A DNA stretch of 64,000 bases from positions 1,798,001-1,862,000 of the forward strand of contig JAYXKI010000008.1 in NCBI GenBank assembly GCA_037892935.1. The letters are read 5' to 3'. Below the pieces are notes generated by a model that was given only the letters and a program-made list of their open reading frames with translations, did no database searches and was not told the origin of the DNA. The first letter of the stretch is position 1. Each line of letters begins with the position of its first letter. Positions 11,314 through 25,200 of the stretch are shown piece after piece. The DNA comes from Phlebopus portentosus. Taxonomy: Eukaryota; Basidiomycota; Agaricomycetes; Boletales; Boletinellaceae. The translations under genes and the position numbers were made by a program.

Positions 11314-14300
11314 CTATTTACGTGTAGATGGGTCTGCGGTCACTGATCTTTTAAGCATCTTCTGAAGTTCATCATTTCCGAATTTTGTCGAGCCGAGCAT
11401 ATTTCTGCTGCGCCCAGCTGCGGAAGAGCTCCCATTCGCTGCGGTCATACTGCGGTGCAAGAGAGTAGGGGGTAAGGCCCTGGTGGCGTCATCACTACCA
11501 GTTGCATCTTCTCCAGACGAGAACACAGCCTGCCTTTTCGCTGGAGGTGATTTCATTGGACCACTTGGGGATAGCGCGGATCGATTTCTCTTATGAAGCC
11601 TGCGCGGCTTTGCGATTGGAGTTCCTATTTCGGAGTCCGATGACGAGACATCGCCAGGAGGTTGGCTGTCCGGAACGATGACCGATCGCCTACCCAATCC
11701 TTTACTTTCCTTAAGTGAAAGATGAGCCAGATTAAGGTCATCAGAGATCCTTTTGAGCGATGGGAAAGGTGTCGGAGAAAGGCATGCAGCATTCGGCGAT
11801 GACAATGCGGTGGCACGAGGAGAAGAAAAATTGCTTATTGGATCATCAGAAAGCATGCCATCATGGTCACTGCTGCTTATCTGAATGACATCGCCGTAAG
11901 CATTGTCGTAGGCATTGTCGTAAGCATTGTCGTAAGAAGTGTCGTCATAGACTGTGTCATCGCTGATCTGAATAATATTATCGTCGTTCCGAGTCTCCTG
12001 AGCTCGCTTATGTCGCCTCGTTTGATCTACGATATCCGCGTTCGTACCAATCACCCGTGCCGGCATTTTGCCAAGAGAATTATGCGCCTCGTTTTTTGCT
12101 TTGCCTCCATTTGTCGGATTAGACAAAATGTCGACATCGGCCTCAGCCTCGTTTCCCGCCTTTCCATTGTTCCGTATCAGAATGCCAGTGCCGGTATCCG
12201 TCTCAGAATGAGAAAGCAGCTTAGAGCCGTCGTCGTCCTTTCGCGCGACGGGTCGGCCGCCTTCCTGGCAGTCCGATGCTTCAAATAAGTCGACCAACTG
12301 AGACCCTAGAGATGCCTCTCTGCTGGATTTTCCGCGGCGCTGCGCGCTCGATTCTTCAAGCTCCATTTCCACATCGGCGGTTTCCTGCACGTTCCGAGCA
12401 TCTGCCGCCATGGCCTTCTCTGTGCGAAAATTCTCTGTATCGCTTCTTGTGGGATCGGAAAGTTCGGAAGGCTTAGATAGCTTGTGGTCTGCTGTGCTCG
12501 TGCCAGGACGCTCTGACAGAACTTCCGTTCCTGTCTGAGGACGTGGCCTCAAGCCAACAACTGCGCTTCTCTCACCGCTTGCGTCCGATCTCGTGGCCGA
12601 GTCCGAAGCTACAGGCTCACTCGGATTTGCGGCAATAGTCGCAACAAATACCTCAGCTGCGCTTTGATTGGTTTTAATACCTGCCTCCTCAGGAACGACC
12701 CGGCTCATATCGGGCAGATCGAGTCCGGTGCTCGGATTGATTTCAACGGCTGCTGCCTCCGCAGGAACGTCCGGGCTCATATCGGGCAGATCGAGTTCAG
12801 TGCTCGGATTGATTTCAACGGCTGCTGCCTCCGCAGGAGCGTCCGGGCTGATATCCGGCAGGTCCAATCCAGTGCCGGCTGATGTAGAAGGCGGAGGCAA
12901 ATTTGTCGTTGATGAGGCTGCCGGCCTGGCCTCATCCGAGTCCTCGACCATCTCTTTGGACTTTGCAGCCGCCCTCCCTCTAGGTTTCGGCTTGGGTTTT
13001 GTTTTCTTCTTGGAGTTTGCCGTGCCGGACCCTTGAGAATCAGCTGCCGCGAGTGTCTTCTCATTAGCGGTTGTTGACACTCCATTTCCACTTCCCAAGT
13101 TTCCAGCAGATGATTTTGCATTGGATGTACCCGTCTTGCTCGTCTCTTTAGTACTCCTAGCCGACTTGCGTTGCTTCGGCTGCTTCGTGACAACGGACGT
13201 GTTAACATTCGTATCAGATGCTGCATCAGAATCATAACTAGTGATGGGCTCGTCGTCATTTTCTCCATCTGCCAACGTAGCAATTTTTGCTATCAGCACT
13301 TATTCCTTTAGTAGAAAGGATACTTACGATAGAATATATCCAACAACTTGCTTTTATTTATTCCCATAGCCGATAAAATGTCATCTGACGTGCCGGTTAC
13401 CCGAGGAACATAAACAATGCATTGCTGCTCGTTGGGCTGACGGTACATTCGCCCAATGATTTGCTCCTCCGTTTGACCAGACCAGACGGTGTCCTGAAGA
13501 AAATCATCGCTGAAGGCTCTCCTGACTGCAGCTTAGACACTTACTGCAAATATCATAAACCGGGCGGCGTGAAGGTTCAAACCTGCGTTACCAACAGAGG
13601 AAATAAAAAGAACGCGATAGTTCATCGAGGGATTCATAAAGACATCAATGGCCTCGTCACGCGTCCACGTGTGCGCGTTACACTTAATTTTCGATCCCGT
13701 TGCAGCAACGCACTGAATACCCGATAGCTCCATACCCTGAAAAATAATCAGGTAATTATGGGTATCGCAGGTGTTTAGCACTCACGCGGATTAAGTACTC
13801 GAGCGTTTTAACAAAATCGACGTATATAATGATCTTTGACCCTCCCTTGGAAGAAATTGGCCACTCAGGAATGCTCTGGCCCAAAGCTCCACTGCGCTCG
13901 ATTCTGCTCTCGTACTGTGAAGCCCAGGCGTCAAGCTCGTCTTTAAGCTTATCTTCCGGATCGATATCATTGCAAAAAACAAGCTGTCCATTTTCGAGTC
14001 TCGGCAAATCATCATCGGACTCAGCTTGCAGCAGCGCGAGTGTCAGCTTGGTAATCGACGCCCATTTCACGGACCTTCCCTGAACGAACTGCGCCCTTGT
14101 TCTCCAGTTGTGGGGATACTCGCTCGGTTTCTTGCCGTAAAATCCATTGTGGCCGACAGCAAGCCGGTACTCGGAGAAAAACGTCTAGATAATGTCAATC
14201 GGTGTTCAAATTCAAGATATTCGGAACTACCTTTGTCGGCAGTGTAAGAGGATCAGTGATCTTTTGTCTGCGGAATGCGATTACTTCACCGAATGTAGTT

Positions 14301-17180
14301 AGATAGTCATGTGCTCACATTTTACTCGCGGTATCTCTCCTGATAAAATCATATGTTGCCTCCTCCTGGACTCCCATCTCCAGGGAAAAGATAACTTTAC
14401 GAAGAGGTGGCAGTCCATTAATCACGTTTCCTTGGAAGTCCTTCGAGTTGTTTTGCCTCCGTATGACGCATGTTTCAAAAATCTCCCTCATCTTGGAGAC
14501 GCTCTCTTTACGGACCTTCTGCTTCAAGTACTCGCGGGTACCATACGCAGGAGAGAGGCCTTCTCCCGTCTCTAAGGCCTCCGCCAACTCACTCTGATCC
14601 ATCGGCCTTGTAGACTCGGTTTGCCTTATTACTTTATTCAGCTCCAACCTCAATTCGCGCTCCAGATCCTTGAGTCTGACGTCCTGATGAACGCCAGCGG
14701 CAAGGCCCAGCGAAACAAGATCCTGGTGCGGACATAAGCCAGATTGTCTTCCGGTATTATGCCGTCGCGATTGCGCACCTTCTCGCTATTATGAAGTGGT
14801 GTAGCTGAGCAAAGCACCATGCTTCCGCACCGAAGCCGGATGGCATGAGCGGCGCGAAGTATATGTCCCTCAGTCCGAAGCCATTGAGCTTCATCCCAGA
14901 ACGCTAAAGACCACCTCTGGTCGAAAATAGTGTGCTTCGTATTTCCGACGTCCGGACCAGTAAGCGGCTCAAAATGACGGGAGTTTTCGGCTCTAATACA
15001 TCTGGATGCCTCAACGCGAACAATCTGCCGATCGATGAGTAACTACTGTGATCGTTAAATAACTGTCTGGCGTACCGAATGCGATACTATCAGAATTGTT
15101 GTCAGACCTTCGCTCACTTTTGCGATCCAAACTTCGTCCCAAAAGCGTTCTCGGTCCCGCGCGATAGTGGGATAAATGACGATGTTCCAATATTTGGAGT
15201 CCAGCATACGCTTCGCCTCGCTATACCATTGGTTGACAAGAGCATTTGGAACAACAACCAAAATGTGGCCTGTAGGATACGTTCTGTCTGGAACACCCCA
15301 TCCCCAGCAAGCTGCAGCGTCTCATCGTTAGCAGGTAGTGTATGGACACGTTCTCGAATTCACTCACGCTCCTTACTCGACTGATCACGCGAGGCCTCGG
15401 CCTCGCCCACCTTCATGTATGCTGGAGATTAACAGAGATTTAGTCAGTTCGAGTATAGTGATGAGAATGCCGAACACAACGCCCTTACCAATTGGAGGAA
15501 CCTTGGCTTTCGTTACGATTAGGTGACGTAGGTATGCCATGACCATAAAACACTGCATTGTTTTTCCGACACCAACTCCGTCTGCAAGAATGACGTTCTC
15601 GCCATTAAAGAAACGCTTAACGCAGGCTGCCAAGCCGACATATTGATGCCATCTCGGCTCGAGAGGTCGTAATTTATGAGCTTTCATATCCTCCTCCGAC
15701 ATGTTCGTGAACTTGGCCGAGTCCGGGATATCTTCGAGCCACATTCCGAGGTCATGAATTACCGTATTAAAAAATGGCATATGACCATCCCCTAATCCAA
15801 GAAGACGACGAATCGTCGGCACATCTAGTTCCCGGAACTCGGAAACTCCGTGGTCGCCATAATCGTCCAGCCAGCTTTGACTCCCACCAAAGTCTTCAAT
15901 CGCCTCTGCAATTGACTCCTCGGGAAAAAATGACTCCTCATACATGCGCTCGAGCTCGCGGATTGCCTCGGGTGTGTTCAACGTCTCGAGCAGCTTTTCC
16001 AGACCTTTCGCTCTACCTAGTAGTTTGTCAAAAATAGTCACCGGAACTGCATTTTCGGCAAGAATGCCGGAGTACATACCCGACAGCCTTTTCGTGCCTA
16101 AATAAGAGTTAGCATGAGTATAATTTTTTTCAGTCAAATGAAATGTCAACTTTCTAACCTTTAGACTTCAGTTGATCAATCATTTCGCGTATGCCGTCTT
16201 GTTCTGATTGCGCCTCCAGTACTCCATCCTCACCGAGCGCTCTCAGCAACGAGCAATGAGCCTTTACTGTCGCAAATAGCCTTTGAAGCGCCTTGAACTT
16301 CTCGTTCAAGGGCATTGTAGCGGGGAGCTTGTGGAACGCTTCCCAGGCTTCTTCCGCGACCCTTTTTGAATCATTCACCTTGTTACGCAGACGCGGCTCA
16401 CGTCGGGCGCCACGGTCCCACGCAGCACCAAGGATTGAATTGAGAATGTGAATGGCTCGAAAGTGTACAGTGTTCGGCGTCAGAGCACATTCAGGACCAA
16501 AGAGATCCTTGCATATGTCGTGACCAGCCCGAGAATGCGAAATTTCTTTGACGCGAAGGCTTCCCATCAGACCTTGCTGTTTGCGTTTACGATAGTCAGT
16601 GATGTAACGAACTATCAAACAATGTGGGGCTTACACCAGTGGGCGGCGGCCACGGATGACCGAGCGACTTCGCTGCCTGCCAAGGCATCGCCTCATGCCT
16701 CACGAGGAGTTCATCGACGAGTGATGTGAATTTGGCACGGGTTGCGACGACCCTCCAGTAGCGATTGTAGAGTTGGGCTCCTTCCCGGACTTTATTTGCA
16801 TTTGTATTCTTTGTCGTATTGGCCTGCTGAGTCTCGGAACCTTTCTTGCTGACGAACTCGTTGAAAAACGCTTGGAGCTTCGCGAAGTCTTCTTGTTTAT
16901 CGGCGATTCCCTTCAGGTCCGGGTGGTCCATACTCATTCTGGTGACCCCATGAAGCGGATAGGATCCTTGAGGAAAATTCATCGTCTCCGCGAACGATGT
17001 CCATCGCCAAGGTATAGGGCCTTCAGGATCATCTATCGTGTCAACCTCCTGGGAGAGAATCATAAACGGAACCTTCATTATACCCATTTCAAAGCTTATG
17101 TAAGATGGCGAGATGTGACTTGCAAAATGAGATCGTAGTATGAGAGACTCGGAGAGATATGCGGAGGAGTGTCTAAGCAT
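11314..17180 (-). CDS. SNF2-family helicase with disordered SIM-bearing tail
   Basis: Multi-exon superfamily 2 ATPase. N-terminal part (17180-15490): unknown, with EVDTIDDPEGPIPW near the start; the ATG at 17087 or the one at 17180 could be used. Walker A is ILADGVGVGKTMQ (about 15575-15610). Motif Ia is ILVVVPNALVNQW (about 15240). The DEAQ box is AFWDEAQWLRTE (about 14890), and motif III is CSATPLHNS (about 14815). The C-terminal helicase lobe has GLNLHAARFMI (about 13560) and QTEEQIIGRMYRQP (about 13460). Short introns with GTGAGT, GTAAGG and GTTAGA donors separate about ten exons. The last exon (11314-13299) encodes a long Ser/Pro/acidic tail with three copies of a unit containing LDLPDMSPDVPAEAAAVEIN, a basic run (KKKTKPKPKPRGRAAAKSK), four YDNA repeats, and two SUMO-interaction-like motifs, IIQISDD and VIQISSSD. 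Probably a nuclear chromatin or DNA-repair type ATPase; the subfamily is not assigned. Confidence 0.82.
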
Positions 17181-17362
17181 AGCATGAGTCTATATATTCT
17201 CGGCTAGATGATGGTCTCACGAAGAAGCAAGTTTAAGTTCATATAGAAAGTAACACTAAACTCACAATAGACAAGCGCGACGTCGGTATGCCAATACCAA
17301 TGCTGAAAGATGACTAATGCTTTCCGAGTATGTCATTCATCGTGAAAACCCATTTACGGCGA
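17181..17362. other. Upstream region of the SNF2 gene
   Basis: Short non-coding gap. A TATATATTC sequence near 17191 lies within 15-105 bp of the possible starts of the minus-strand helicase gene and could be part of its promoter. Confidence 0.35.
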
Positions 17363-18180
<818 letters not shown>

Positions 18181-18640
18181 ACTTGATGGGGAAACGTGTC
18201 GATTTTTCGGCACATACTGTCATCACCGGAGACCAAAACCTGGAAGTTGACGAAGTTGGCGCGCCGAAGGGCAGCGCCATGCCTCTCACGTGTCAAGAAA
18301 GAGGTTAGTAGAAAGAGCATCTTGGCTGACGTGTGATTATAAATTGTTTGACAGTGACTCCGTACAATATCGCGTACTTACAAGAGCTCGTGCGGAATGG
18401 ATCGAAAGAATACCCTCGAGCGCGATATGTGATTCGAGATACCGGGGAGCGTATAGATCTTCGGTACAATAAGCGTACGGACGTCTTTCTCCAGTATTGA
18501 CTGATGCCCTATTTGAGTGCGTGCCCGACCTATATGTTCATGTCTGAACTCTGACCAATTTTATGTAGGCTTTTGTCTCAATCTTTCCGTCACTCCTCTG
18601 TACAATGCCGACTTCCATGGTGATGAAATGAACAAGACCG
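18181..18640 (+). pseudogene. RPB1: RPB1 fragment inside HSP70 chimera, copy 1
   Basis: Reads [19 protein letters not shown] (from 18183), an intron at about 18301-18352 beginning GTTAGT and ending GACAG, then [37 protein letters not shown] and KRTDVFLQY, a further damaged part, and the catalytic loop as NADFHGDEMN (18604-18633). The loop Asp to His change would abolish metal binding. At about 18640 the sequence returns to HSP70. Conserved RPB1 order is kept, so one contiguous genomic fragment was inserted or joined. Confidence 0.88.
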
Positions 18641-19130
18641 TTGACTGCTATCCTCAAAGGTGACACCTTGGAGAAGACCCAAGACCTCCTCTTGCTTGAT
18701 GTTGCTCCTCTGTCGCTCCTCTGTCGCTCAGTATCGAGACTGCTGGTGGTGTCATGACCGCGCTGATCAAGCGTAACATGACTGTCTCAATGAGAATCCG
18801 AAATCTTCTCGACGTACGCTGACGACCAGCCCGGTGTGCTTATCCAGGTCTATAGGGATGAGCGTGCGCGTACAAAGGACAACACCTTGCTCGGCAAGTT
18901 CGAGCTGTATCCCGCCTGTGTCTCGTGGTGTTCCGCAAGTTGAAGTCACGTTCGATATCGATGCTAACGGTATTCTCAACGTCTCTGCTTCGGACAAGAC
19001 GAAGGCAAGTCGAACCGTATCACCATCACCAATGACAAAAGCCATCTGCTGTCGAGGAGGCTAACGAACACATGGTCAAGGATGTTGATCAATTCAAGGC
19101 TGAAGATGAGGCTGATGCCGCGTACTTGTC
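18641..19130 (+). pseudogene. HSP70 3' part of chimera, copy 1
   Basis: Continues HSP70 downstream of the position where the first part stopped: relics of ILKGDT (about 18650), LLLLDVAPLS (about 18690), [14 protein letters not shown] (about 18730), [10 protein letters not shown] (about 18825), and [18 protein letters not shown] (18950-19003). Frames shift several times and an internal duplication of CCTCTGTCGCT occurs at 18707-18727. Decayed beyond 19130. Confidence 0.85.
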
Positions 19131-19598
19131 TGTATAAGTATAGTCTCGTCGTCAATGACAAGATGGCCTCCAAAGAATGTTTTCGATAATTGCCTAATAA
19201 AGCTATAAATTTGCACAATTTTTGAATACTGTGCTAGAGCATGAATACACAGGAAATATAAGACAAACTACGCAGAACTACACAGTGATGTACACGAAAC
19301 TACACAGATGGTCTTTTAAGTAGAGCTATAACGGTGCGTGTTAAACCGTAAAGTTCAGGAACTTGCAATCTATCAGCGAATCCGTGTAGGTAGGCTACAA
19401 TTCCCATGTAGTCAGGTGTTTTCTTTAAGAACAGCGAACGAACTGCACGGACATGCGATAATTGCGTCAATATGCAGTGATTTATCATCACCTAAAAAAT
19501 ACTAAATTGCCCGTAGTGTTGGTCGTGGGAGTCGCGTGACTGATAAGATAACTACTGTACATAATCTAAGTGAAACATAGTCAAGTCGTCAAGTCCTA
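19131..19598. other. Non-coding, includes a dispersed repeat end
   Basis: No gene. 19448-19492 (minus orientation) matches the repeat found at 55491-55532 (plus) and 58083-58122 (minus): TCACTGCATATT, then a spacer, then CATG-x-CCGTG. This may be the right edge of the same mobile unit that carries chimera copy 2. Confidence 0.55.
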
Positions 19599-20224
19599 AG
19601 GTAGGGAAAGTATAAACTCGACCAACCGTGACGCGACACGCTTACCCCATTTGGTCATCCACCCTCCCACAACATTTCAACAGAAATACACACAACACAA
19701 CACCTCAAATGAAAATTCTAACTCCATACATTTGTAGGGGGGATCCATACCTACATTTTGTTGGTCTTATTTCCTAAAAATATGGCTATTTGAGCTTCCT
19801 ATTTAAGGAAGAACCCTGACCTTATAAATTTACTCAGAATGTCATTTTTGCATGTTTTGGCACATCTTGAAAATTTTCGACCTAGATTTTTGCCGCTTAC
19901 ATATGCAAAATTATTATGTAAAGCTTGCATTTGTCATTTATTTGTCATACATTTGTAATAGCTTTGTCATATCCAAATCAAGTAGTTTTACTTGAAAGAC
20001 CAGAAAAGCATAGAGTAGCTAACCAAAGGCTTCAAACCAGCTCTAGGAAGCTAATCTACATTTGCAGAGCTTAAAATTCATGAGTCTCAAGGGAAATAAA
20101 ACAAAAGTCCTGGGTTGGGCCTCAGATTTTTGCTGCAGGGTCCTTCCAAATTGGGTTAAATCAGGGTCCATCAGGGTCATCAGTCACATGTGACAGGTTG
20201 GTCGAGTTTATACTTTCCCTACCT
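19599..20224. mobile_element. MITE, 626 bp, 29-bp perfect TIRs, TA TSD
   Basis: Inverted ends at 19599-19627 (begins AGGTAGGGAAAGTATAAACT) and 20196-20224 are perfect over 29 bp. TA dinucleotides flank both sides (19597-19598, 20225-20226). The inside is AT-rich with no ORF. TA duplication and TIR style fit a non-autonomous Tc1/mariner-type element. It sits 7 bp upstream of the Crinkler pseudogene start. Confidence 0.9.
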
Positions 20225-20231
20225 TACCACA

Positions 20232-21640
20232 ATGACGAGCATGCAGTTATCAACTCATTTCTGCCGCTAGCCACAACAACCACCTTGACGGTCAGTATTG
20301 GCAGATCTCAAAGTTCCGAGCATCCTCATCGACCGCAAATAGAAGGCTGCCTTTGGAAATACCTTTCCTGTCATCGTCCGTCGGGACTTGACGAAGGTCA
20401 AGGAAGAGCGGCCAGATGTCCTCAAGCATGTCGTTTCTGCAATGCTCACCATGTGGAGATTCATTAATTCAAAACTGTTCGTAGAGGTGAACAGGCCACA
20501 ATTGGAGAAGGATTTGAGTAACGTCGACCTCACTGACGAGACCAAGGCTGAAGGGCTTGGCGCTGGATAAAAGATAACTACACTCGGCCTCTCCGACAGT
20601 GGGATACTGCTCATGCAACTTATCGAGGTTCCTGGTGTATCATTCTTCTCCCTCTTTTCAAGCTGGTATCTGGCTTGACTCCTAGACTCACTTCCGTGTT
20701 CCCCATTATGTTCTTGGTCATCCATTCATGTTTTGTATTTACCTAAAGCTCCTTTAGTTTTGAAAGATCTTTGGTCTAGCACTCCGGAGCACTAGGATTT
20801 ACTGTTGACTAAACCTACTGAAGGTCTAGTTAAGAAAACGTTGAGTGGATACGACGTGGGCCTTCGGGAATTTCTCGCCGGTCCGCTGTGATGAAGCAGT
20901 GCAATTCATTAGAAGCCTTGGAACTTCCAAGATTGATGACAAACCCATGCTACTCTTGCATAAACTGGGGAACGATATGAATGATATCGTGGATTTAATG
21001 CTTGTTAGCAGATTGTTTTTTTACTAAGTCATCAAGGTGTGCTGCTTCTACTTCAACTTGATCCTGGTGGTCATCTTATGCTTTCATACGTGGTCTAGGT
21101 TCCTAGTCAACACGTCTGGGACCGGTAAAACTCGACTGCTATTTGAGGGCCTGACCAGGCACTGGGGGTTTAATTTTACGGCTATCGTTAATGATGAAAG
21201 CCATGGGGTCAGATCTGTGAACACGAAGGACACCATAGAAAAGTTCATCCCCCGGTCTCGACGCTTCACTGATAACCCTGTGGACCTAGATATTAAATAT
21301 CAGGACACCGCTTTTAGTAGTAATCATTATATTGCGGAACACTGCGTGTACCGGGTTCTTAGAGCTCGCGTTCTCATCTTTGAGCACTTCTTGAAGGTGG
21401 CCCGAGAAGTCTACCCCGATCGATCTATCAACGAATTCAAGAAGCACTGGCTCTTTCTCCAGCTGCTTCCTTCAGATTTCTTGGTGAAGATATATTTGAG
21501 AAGCTATCCGAAGACCTGAACGATGCTAGTGACAGACTCTTGATGATGGGAAACCACAGAATTCATGACGACCCAGATTGTAGGTTCGCTCCTGTCGGCT
21601 TTAAGGATACCTGGCTTATGCTTGCTTGACAGGTTTCCAT
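20232..21640 (+). pseudogene. Crinkler (CRN) protein with P-loop NTPase, broken
   Basis: Crinklers are modular secreted or intracellular effector-type proteins; fungal ones often carry an NTPase. The header domain (20330-20640) parallels that of the gene at 53267: both have ILID/LLID, K-AAF-N-F-VI, KEER and LT-W in the same order, and both have an intron at the same place after the I-x-V/I-P element (here about 20632-20689, donor GTGTAT). A second part (20825-21030) has MLLLHKLGNDMNDIV. The NTPase part has Walker A TSGTGKTRLLFEGL (21112-21155) followed by HWGFNF. The frame is broken by a TAG at about 20342, further stops in 20270-20300 and frameshifts, so it is dead. The MITE at 19599-20224 directly abuts its start. 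Confidence 0.75.
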
Positions 21641-22200
21641 GGCTTGCGCTACTCGGCGTCTATTATTTCTGCAGGTGAGACACGATGTCCCCTAAGTTAA
21701 TAATATCTGGGCACATTTTTATCTGGCGTATTTACACTGTAAATTATAGTATCCTGTCTATGATAAAGCAGGAGAATGGATATATTTTGATTGATTCTAC
21801 TGCAATGTGATGCAAAAGAAACTATTCTAAACTGATAGAATAGCTGCCAAATTCAGTCCAACAGTGAACAGAAATGAACAGAAATGAACAGAAAGTAAAC
21901 AAAAGTCAAACAGAATGACTTCTCCAGAAATGTAGAGCAGAGAATTTGTCCAAATTCATTCGAATCCATCTGAATCCATCCTAATTTGGCTGGATTCATT
22001 TAGTTTTCAGACCTGAGGTTTTTCCTGATGTCTATCAGTACTAGTGAATGTAGCAACAGGGTTCTCAACAACACTGCGAAAAAAATAATGGAGAACTCAA
22101 AGATGGAAAGATCATGCACTGAGCAGGCACTGAGTGTGCATTGATCACACACTGATCACGGGCACACTGATCGTGCTTTGTCATCACAAAATCGGGGGAA
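21641..22200. other. Non-coding spacer
   Basis: No gene. Contains a short tandem of GAACAGAAAT (about 21865-21895) and several TTGATCACAC/CACTGATCA words (22140-22180). Confidence 0.6.
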
Positions 22201-22207
22201 ATGTTAT

Positions 22208-25200
22208 TGGGAGTAAGCAACTGCCGCAAGATGAGCGTGCCCTCCCACGGTCCCCGGATGATGATGCCGGACATCGGAGTACCAAAAAAAGTGGACTATG
22301 GTTTTCGTGAATTTTTGTAGGCAAAAATCTGCTTTGTACATGTAATTAAAATTCGAGAAAAAATCATGTTTATGTTTGGATACATTGATAGCTTTGAGTT
22401 TGGTAAGGATATGATTTGAGTTCAGGAAATGGCCGAAAAACAATTGAAACAAGCACAAAATTGGTCATACAACATACAATAAATTTTAGTTTGCCTTGAG
22501 CTTACCAAAAATTATGGTTAGACATTTAAGAAAGATTTTCGATCACTTTGGGAGATCGGTTTTGGTCTTTTTCAAAGAGAAGAAGCCTGTCAGTATTTGA
22601 AGTAAACCGCATAGAGTCACACACGGTCACATGCGAGCAAGTCGCGTCGACTCGACGCGTCTCGGGACTCGGCTCGACATTGCTCACTTGCTCAAGATTT
22701 CGTCTCGACGTCTTAATTTGTCTGAAGCATGGTAAAACACAAAAAATGCACAGTTATATTTGTTGCATATTCAAGCTAATGTTTGCAGGAATGGTGGTTT
22801 CAAGAGCAAAGAAACAAGCGGCAAGAGAGAACAGACTCAAAAGAACTCTGAAGGACTTGGGCCCTCCTCCTGCTACACCTGCACCAGTCACTACTCGCTC
22901 CGCTGTGCTCGCAGAAAAGGAGAATCAAATTCGGGAGGCTTCAATCTATATAGAAAAGGCTAGCAGGGCTATTCAGCTTCAACAACTAGCAAGTGACAGT
23001 AAAACGGCACAAATCACTAACCTTCGAGACACCACCTCATCTCAGCAACGCAGACTCAAATCTCAGGACGCAAAAATTAGCAAGCTCAACTCCAAATTGA
23101 ACAAAAGCAATGGCTTACTTGAATCAAAGACTTCTGATCTCCAAGACGACCTCCAGAACGCTCGAAATCGCTGCACACTGTTTTTCAATCGTCTTCGGAA
23201 CTCTCAGAAGCGAGTTTTTCGCATGAAGAAGGCATCATCTGCTCTACATTCTGCACTATCTTCAACGCGAAGTGAACTGGAAGAGATGAAGAAGAAACTC
23301 ACAAGAATTGAAGTCGAGCTGCAATTCCAGCATTGACGGACCTGGGAGCTCCTTCGAACCATTTTTGATATCGAAACGAAACTTCGGGTAGCTCAAGACG
23401 AGCATCGAGCGATCCTATCAAAAAGCAGAAAAATCAAGTCATATTTCTATTCAGTCATTGATTCCGCTTCGATTCGAGAAGAAAAATTACATACCGAGAT
23501 CACTCTGACATGCAAGCAACGAAAAGCCTACCGAATGCATCTTTCTCGAGTCCTCAAGACTGTAAAACAACTGAAAAAACTTCGGGAAGAGGTAGTCAGT
23601 ACACTGGAATTCAAGGAGAAGGGTGTCTACAAACCTGCCATTAGATCTCTTGTTCGATCTCTTGTCGAGCTCTCTTGTCCACTTGCGAATGTTGGGAGGA
23701 TCCTTAGCTGTTTTATTGAATTCACTATGTCCATCGACCTTGCGGTGCCGCGACGACTTTCGGAGCGGAAGAAGATTCTTGACGCAAAATCTGTTCGCAG
23801 AATTGTTGAGGAGGGGAGCGTCGCTTCAGATGCTCAGCTGGGACTTGAATCTGTCAACACGAAACGTAAGTGATAAGACAATTTGTATCTGGGATGCTGA
23901 TAGTGGTGAGCTCACCTTCCATCTCCAGTGTTCACGGTTAGTGGCGACGGAACTACGCACAGAAATCAGATGTACGAATCGCTCAGCATGAACAATTACG
24001 TACCAGAGTCCTACGTGAAGAACGAGAATGCGAAGGTCCCTCGAATTCGAACGTTTGGTGTTCAGCACTCGAAGGACCATAAGGCCGATACCCAGCGCGA
24101 GGGCGAACTAGATCAAATGAAAGAGTCTTTGTCAATTTTTGCACGGTCCCCTCTAGCACAGAGAATCGACTTACCGGATCAACCTTTGAACGAGAATTTT
24201 CTCGCTATGAAGCTTGCTGGCCGTCAGAGCGATCACTCCGAGGACCAGAAAGCTTTATTTCGTCAGTACTCAGAGTGGAAGAAAGAACATACCGAAATTG
24301 GACTTGGGGAGATTTATTTCCATTCGCTTCCGGAAAACGAGCAGCTTCGGCTCGCTTCTGAGTCCGAGAAAGAGCTCATCGAGATGCTGGGAGGGGAGAA
24401 CGCATGGGAAGACCTAGAGGAAGACGAAAAGAAAAGCAAGAAACATGATTGCATGATCAATGTACTCAAGGAACTGGCTGGAGAAGCTTACCTAAAGTTA
24501 TCTGGAGATGAAAGGCGACAACTTGATCACTGGATCTTCGCTAGATGCGGAATGCATAAAGAGTTGAATTCAGTAAAGGGTGGAGTAACTGGAATGAAGA
24601 AAGCTTGGGACTCACTGGGTTTTGGACCTGTCTTGCTGATGAACAAGGATAACGAAGCTGCATACGAACTTGCTGAGGGTGACGAAGAAAATTCGGCGGG
24701 AAATCGAGCCGTGGAACTTTCAATTGGGGGGGCCGTGAAGCTTTGCTGTTTGATAGGAGCGCTATTAAATCACAAAGACGACAAAAAAGGTCAGCACGAC
24801 GTATTCCGATACTTCTTCAAAGAAGAATTTGGACGTACCTTCACATTTCCCGACACTTCCAACACTCGTTATTCCTCGTATCTTGACGCTTCTGCTGAAA
24901 TCATCAAAAGGCTGGACTTCTACATCGAGTACATGCATCATATTTGTGACTCGAAGGAGAAGCCCGGCCTAAATCATCTCGAAGCGAATGTTTTGAAAGG
25001 ACTGCAAGACTTACCCACGCGAACCGAGCTTGCTGTTCTGACTCTGTACCAGGAGGCCATCTCGCATCCCTATATCAGAAAAATTCGCTCATCCGAAATG
25101 AACGCGCTGGACCAGGGCCCTCTTCATCATCAAGTTCAGGAACACATTAAAAAGCTCATTAACTCACCTGAGCTTATTCTGACTCCAAACTCTGAGCCTG

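Noticed and set aside
22548..22790. Extending the transposase start upstream to 22548
   Set aside because: The upstream part reads through a good intron (GTAAAA...TTTGCAG) and the ATG at 22791 follows the acceptor directly with a basic start.
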